Shown piece after piece: positions 61,374 through 64,000 of a stretch of 64,000 nt of DNA. Source of the stretch: CAVQCJ01 sp963771835 (GTDB lineage: Bacteria > Actinomycetota > Actinomycetes > Prado026); NCBI GenBank assembly GCA_963771835.1, contig CAVYVA010000002.1:496001-560000 (forward strand). The letters run 5' to 3'. The stretch's first letter is position 1; each line of letters opens with the position of its first letter. Below the pieces are notes generated by a model, which ran no database searches, was not told the origin of the DNA, and saw only the letters and a program-made list of their open reading frames with translations. Both the position numbers and the translations under genes were made by a program.

Positions 61374-62869
61374 GCCGCTCGGACCGGGCCCGGCGGATCG
61401 TCGCCGGAGCGGCGTACGGGGGCGGTGGCGCGGTCGGGCTGCTGGGCAGCGCGGTGGGGTTCCTCTGGGCGCAGAGCCTGATCGCGCGGCACCGGGTGGG
61501 GCACCCCCGCGAGGAGCCGTTCGCCGTGGACGGGCGGTACGAGCCCCGGGCCGGGACCGTCCGGGCCGACCCGTCCGGGCCCCCGCTGCGGATGGTCATG
61601 CTGGGCGACTCCGGCGGTGCCGGGCTCGGCGCCGCCGCCGTGGACGACACCCCGGCCGTCGTCGTCGCCCGCGGGCTCGCGGACGCCTCCGGCCGGCCCG
61701 TCGAGCTGCGGAACCGGTCGGTGGTGGGGGCCAGGACCTCCGATGTTCTCGAGCAGGTGGAGGCCGCGCTCGAGGTCTTCGACGGATCGGGTCCGGACGT
61801 GGCCGTGGTCATGGTCGGCGCGAACGACGTGACGCACCGGGTCCCGGCCCGGGTGTCGGTCCGCAGCCTCACCCGGGTGGTCGAGGCGCTGCGCGAGTCC
61901 GGCTGCGCGGTGGTGGTCGCGTGCTGCCCCGACCTCGGCACGGTCGAGCCGGTGCCGAACCCGCTGCGGCTGGTCGGGCGCCGGCTGTCCCGGACGCTGG
62001 CGGCGGCGCAGGCGATGGCCACCGAGGCGGCCGGCGGCTTCCCGGTCGAGCTCGGCGCGCTGCTGGGGCCCGAGTTCGCCGCCGAGCCCGGGGCCTACTT
62101 CAGCGAGGACCGGTTCCACCCGTCGTCGGTCGGCTACCGGCGCGCCGCTGAGGTGATCCTTCCGACCCTGCTGCACGCGATGGCGGTGCGAGGGGTCACA
62201 GAGCGTCCCGTAGCTCGCGGACGGCGGCCAGAGCGTCGTGCGCCCGCGCGCCTGCGCGGTCGCCGGCCGGCCCGCCGGGTCGCGCCCGGCGAGCCGCAGG
62301 GCGCGCACCAGGTCGGTCCCGGTGACCGCGACCTGGTCGCCGACAGCCAGGTCGTGCAGCCTGGGCACCGGCCGGCTCGGTGCGCCCTCCAGGGCGGCGG
62401 CGTGGTCGGCCATCCGCTGGGCCAGGGCGTGCGCCGCGTCCGCTCGGCTCCCGGCCGGGGGCAGCGGCCGGGCCAGCCGCACGTCGGACAGGGACCGCAG
62501 CCGGTCCGCCAGCCGGGCCACCGCGGCGGCCAGCTCGGCGGCCGCCGACGCCGCGCGGCCTCTCGCGATCGGCCTGTCGTGTCCCGGCTCACCGGACTAT
62601 GGTGCAGGGCACCGGTCGACGCGATCCAGGGAGGGCCCATGGGTGTGCACCACTCCGAGGAGACTCACGCCAACCTCTTGGCCCGGGTGCCACAGGCAAC
62701 CGGGCGAGACCTCAAAGAGTGGTTCCACTGCGTCGAGGACGGGCCGTCGTTCACGAGGTTCGACGAACGTGTCCACTGGCTCCAGGACGAGCACGAGGTG
62801 TCGCACGGGCTGGCCGTCGCGATCGTGCACGAGTACGACCGGCAGCGCGCCGCCCGCCGCTCCTCCTGA
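61370..62869 (+). CDS. SGNH/GDSL hydrolase whose open frame runs on into a DUF4287 domain
   Basis: The SGNH part is residues 1 to about 280: a possible N-terminal anchor (GLLGSAVGFLWAQSLIA), block I MVMLGDSGGAGLG (catalytic Ser), VVGARTSDVLEQV, block III VVMVGANDVTH, and block V SEDRFHPSSVGYRRAA with the Asp/His pair. It is a lipase/esterase-like enzyme, corresponding by context to Rv1075c. No stop follows at the expected end near 62200. The frame continues through Arg/Pro-rich sequence antisense to another gene and into the DUF4287 domain at 62639. I suspect a lost stop or frameshift around 62190-62215 rather than a true fusion. Confidence 0.75.
   Translation: MSRSDRARRIVAGAAYGGGGAVGLLGSAVGFLWAQSLIARHRVGHPREEPFAVDGRYEPRAGTVRADPSGPPLRMVMLGDSGGAGLGAAAVDDTPAVVVARGLADASGRPVELRNRSVVGARTSDVLEQVEAALEVFDGSGPDVAVVMVGANDVTHRVPARVSVRSLTRVVEALRESGCAVVVACCPDLGTVEPVPNPLRLVGRRLSRTLAAAQAMATEAAGGFPVELGALLGPEFAAEPGAYFSEDRFHPSSVGYRRAAEVILPTLLHAMAVRGVTERPVARGRRPERRAPARLRGRRPARRVAPGEPQGAHQVGPGDRDLVADSQVVQPGHRPARCALQGGGVVGHPLGQGVRRVRSAPGRGQRPGQPHVGQGPQPVRQPGHRGGQLGGRRRRAASRDRPVVSRLTGLWCRAPVDAIQGGPMGVHHSEETHANLLARVPQATGRDLKEWFHCVEDGPSFTRFDERVHWLQDEHEVSHGLAVAIVHEYDRQRAARRSS
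62197..62521 (-). pseudogene. small conserved protein gene with an apparent one-base deletion
   Basis: From GTG 62521 one frame reads ARLADRLRSLSDVRLARPLPPAGSRADAAHALAQRMADHAAALEG, then RPVPRLHDLAVGDQVAVTGTDLVRALRLAG. The natural C-terminus GARAHDALAAVRELRDAL and its TGA at 62197 are in a different frame, reached by a one-base shift near 62275-62292. The product would be about 108 residues, soluble and helical, family not named. It is convergent with the SGNH frame. Confidence 0.55.
62639..62869 (+). CDS. DUF4287 domain protein
   Basis: 76 residues: HHSEETHANLLARVPQATGRDLKEWFHCVEDGPSFTRFDERVHWLQDEHEVSHGLAVAIVHEYDRQ. This is the DUF4287 helical domain (the W-x-x-L-x-x-x-H-x-x-x-H-G-x-A pattern), usually a stand-alone small protein. 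GGGAGGG lies three bases before the ATG, supporting independent translation even though the upstream SGNH frame is open into it. Confidence 0.8.
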   Translation: MGVHHSEETHANLLARVPQATGRDLKEWFHCVEDGPSFTRFDERVHWLQDEHEVSHGLAVAIVHEYDRQRAARRSS

Positions 62870-62911
62870 CCGGTCCGTCGAGCCCCGCGTCAAGGACCTC
62901 CGGGAACCCGG

Positions 62912-63727
62912 TCAGTTGCGGTTGAGGATCGCCAGCAGGCGGAGCAGCTCGAGGTAGAGCCAGACCAGAGTGACCATCAGGCCGAAAGCCGCGCGCCAGG
63001 ACTCGGCCTCCGGCAGCCCCGCGGCCACGCCCCGCTGGATCGCGTCGAAGTCCAGCACCAGGCTGAACGCCGCCAGCGCGACGCCCGCCGCGCAGAGCAG
63101 GATCCCGAGCGGGCCCACCCCGTAGAAGCCCCAGCCGCCGCCGGTGCCGAACAGGGCCGAGATGAAGCTGACCAGGGCGATCGCCCCGTACGAGACGAAC
63201 GCGACGAGCATCATCTTCTGGAACCGCGGCGTGGCCCGCAGCCGGCCGCTGGTGTACAGCAGGAGCATCACGGCGAACGCCACGAATGTGCCGATGATCG
63301 CCTGCGTGACGATCCCGGTCGGCGTGCCCTTGACGGTGGAGACGTACACGTCGTACCAGCGGGAGATGCCGCCGAGGAAGATCCCCTCGAACGCTGCGTA
63401 CAGCATGATCAGCGCGGGGCTCGAGCTGCGCTTGAAGATGACCGCCATCGCGAGACCGAACGCCACCAGGGCCGCCACCCACACGGCCGGCTGGGCCCGC
63501 TCCTCGAGCTGCCACCCGCCGAAGGCGAAGCCGACCAGGATCACGAACAGGATCCCGCTGCGGACGATGACGTCGTCCAGCGTCATCACCCGGGACGTGG
63601 TGCCGGCGGCCGGGCCGCCCGCGTCGTACATCTCCTGCAGCTGTGCAGCGCTCGGCGGCGGCTCGTGGAACGTCGCCAGCTGGGCGCTGCTGAACTCTCG
63701 GCTGAGCACCGGGTTACGGCTGTCCAT
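62912..63727 (-). CDS. Bax inhibitor-1/YccA family membrane protein
   Basis: 271 residues. A cytoplasmic N-terminus (REFSSAQLATFHEPPPSAAQLQEMYDAGG) precedes seven helices. MLYAAFEGIFLGGISRWY and TQAIIGTFVAFAVMLLLY are conserved; the C-terminus ESWRAAFGLMVTLVWLYLELLRLLAILNRN is the signature of the actinobacterial Bax1-I (DUF4870-free) group, with the internal Asp of LDFDAIQRG. Members are pH-gated calcium leak channels in some bacteria; the role here is inferred only from the family. Confidence 0.92.
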   Translation of the reverse strand: MDSRNPVLSREFSSAQLATFHEPPPSAAQLQEMYDAGGPAAGTTSRVMTLDDVIVRSGILFVILVGFAFGGWQLEERAQPAVWVAALVAFGLAMAVIFKRSSSPALIMLYAAFEGIFLGGISRWYDVYVSTVKGTPTGIVTQAIIGTFVAFAVMLLLYTSGRLRATPRFQKMMLVAFVSYGAIALVSFISALFGTGGGWGFYGVGPLGILLCAAGVALAAFSLVLDFDAIQRGVAAGLPEAESWRAAFGLMVTLVWLYLELLRLLAILNRN

Positions 63728-63797
63728 GGGGAGTCCCTCCCTGTGTCCGGATGTCCACAGTAATCGCCGCCCGGGCGCCCCGACGCCAACCGGTCGG

Positions 63798-64000
63798 TCA
63801 GGCGGCCCCGAGCGGCGTACCCAGGCGACCCCGGCCGAAGAACAGCGCGCACCCGTACAGCAGGGCGGCCAGCAGCAGCAGCGCCTGGTAGCCGGTGATC
63901 AGCGACAGGTACTCCAGGCAGCCCCCGAGCATCGCGCCGAGCAGGTTCGCGGCAAACGCGGACGTGGCGTCCTCGGTCTGCGCGAACCGCTTCGCGAAGA
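63798..64000 (-). CDS. C-terminal end of a multi-pass membrane protein (partial)
   Basis: The last 67 residues are visible: FAKRFAQTEDATSAFAANLLGAMLGGCLEYLSLITGYQALLLLAALLYGCALFFGRGRLG. The NLLGAMLGGCLEYLSLITGY block and terminal helix resemble the C-terminus of large membrane proteins related to spermidine-synthase-like/fused MFS proteins. I am only moderately sure of that. The gene starts beyond the right edge. Confidence 0.6.
   Translation of the reverse strand, partial: FAKRFAQTEDATSAFAANLLGAMLGGCLEYLSLITGYQALLLLAALLYGCALFFGRGRLGTPLGAA

Overview
The window is very GC-rich, gene-dense DNA with many GTG starts, ATGA/GTGA stop-start overlaps and leaderless-looking starts. It encodes mycothiol S-conjugate amidase (Mca), a SURF1 protein, SigE-type and NarL-type regulators, a Ddn-like F420 enzyme and a DUF4307 protein. 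Together these point to a mycothiol-producing actinomycete chromosome. I see no rRNA, tRNA, CRISPR array, transposase, integrase or phage genes.

Layout. 0-6.3 kb: PIN-PhoH (cut by the left edge), a Tat-exported repeat protein, a Z-prenyl diphosphate synthase, TrhA/hemolysin III behind a perfect palindrome, and a thioredoxin-fold DUF255 protein with a frameshift. 6.4-35.5 kb: an accessory-looking stretch. It holds an AspT/YidE-type exchanger, a CorA with an altered signature, a three-gene operon around a b6-like cytochrome b, an EEP hydrolase, two methyltransferases and an HD-GYP/LuxR hybrid. It continues with an FMO / zinc-ribbon / adenylate-cyclase-ATPase operon, an acyl-CoA dehydrogenase, a sigma/anti-sigma pair, SURF1, many small enzymes, a two-component system, a decayed zone (32.6-33.7 kb), and ArfB overlapping an orphan DNA methyltransferase. 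35.5-37.7 kb: small membrane protein, mca, DUF4307, greA. 37.7-53.1 kb: DUF2089/DUF4097 pair, broken P450, FIST-ROK pair, MoxR-VWA pair, MFS transporter, GlmL-amidase, a secreted GH26-like protein and a secreted pair. 53.1-64 kb: DinB, metB, msrA, an epimerase-like SDR, a chemoreceptor, cbs, an MBL hydrolase, an SGNH hydrolase, a Bax-inhibitor-1 protein, and the end of a membrane protein at the right edge.

From memory, PhoH2, Z-FPP synthase, hemolysin III, DUF255, small membrane protein, mca, DUF4307, greA, metB, cbs and an SGNH protein also lie close together in Mycobacterium tuberculosis (about Rv1075c-Rv1095). Here the same backbone is interrupted by roughly 29 kb between the DUF255 gene and the small gene next to mca, and by about 15 kb between greA and metB. 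Sulfur metabolism is therefore clustered at the right: metB, cbs, msrA, with mca further left.

The most notable signals are three classes of long, near-perfect palindromes, two of them present twice in different gene contexts; a cytochrome b operon with no Rieske or c-type partner, preceded by a DosR-like box; and several genes broken by apparent single-base shifts (DUF255, zinc-ribbon/cyclase, P450, chemoreceptor, a small 62-kb gene). Those shifts could be real decay or assembly error.
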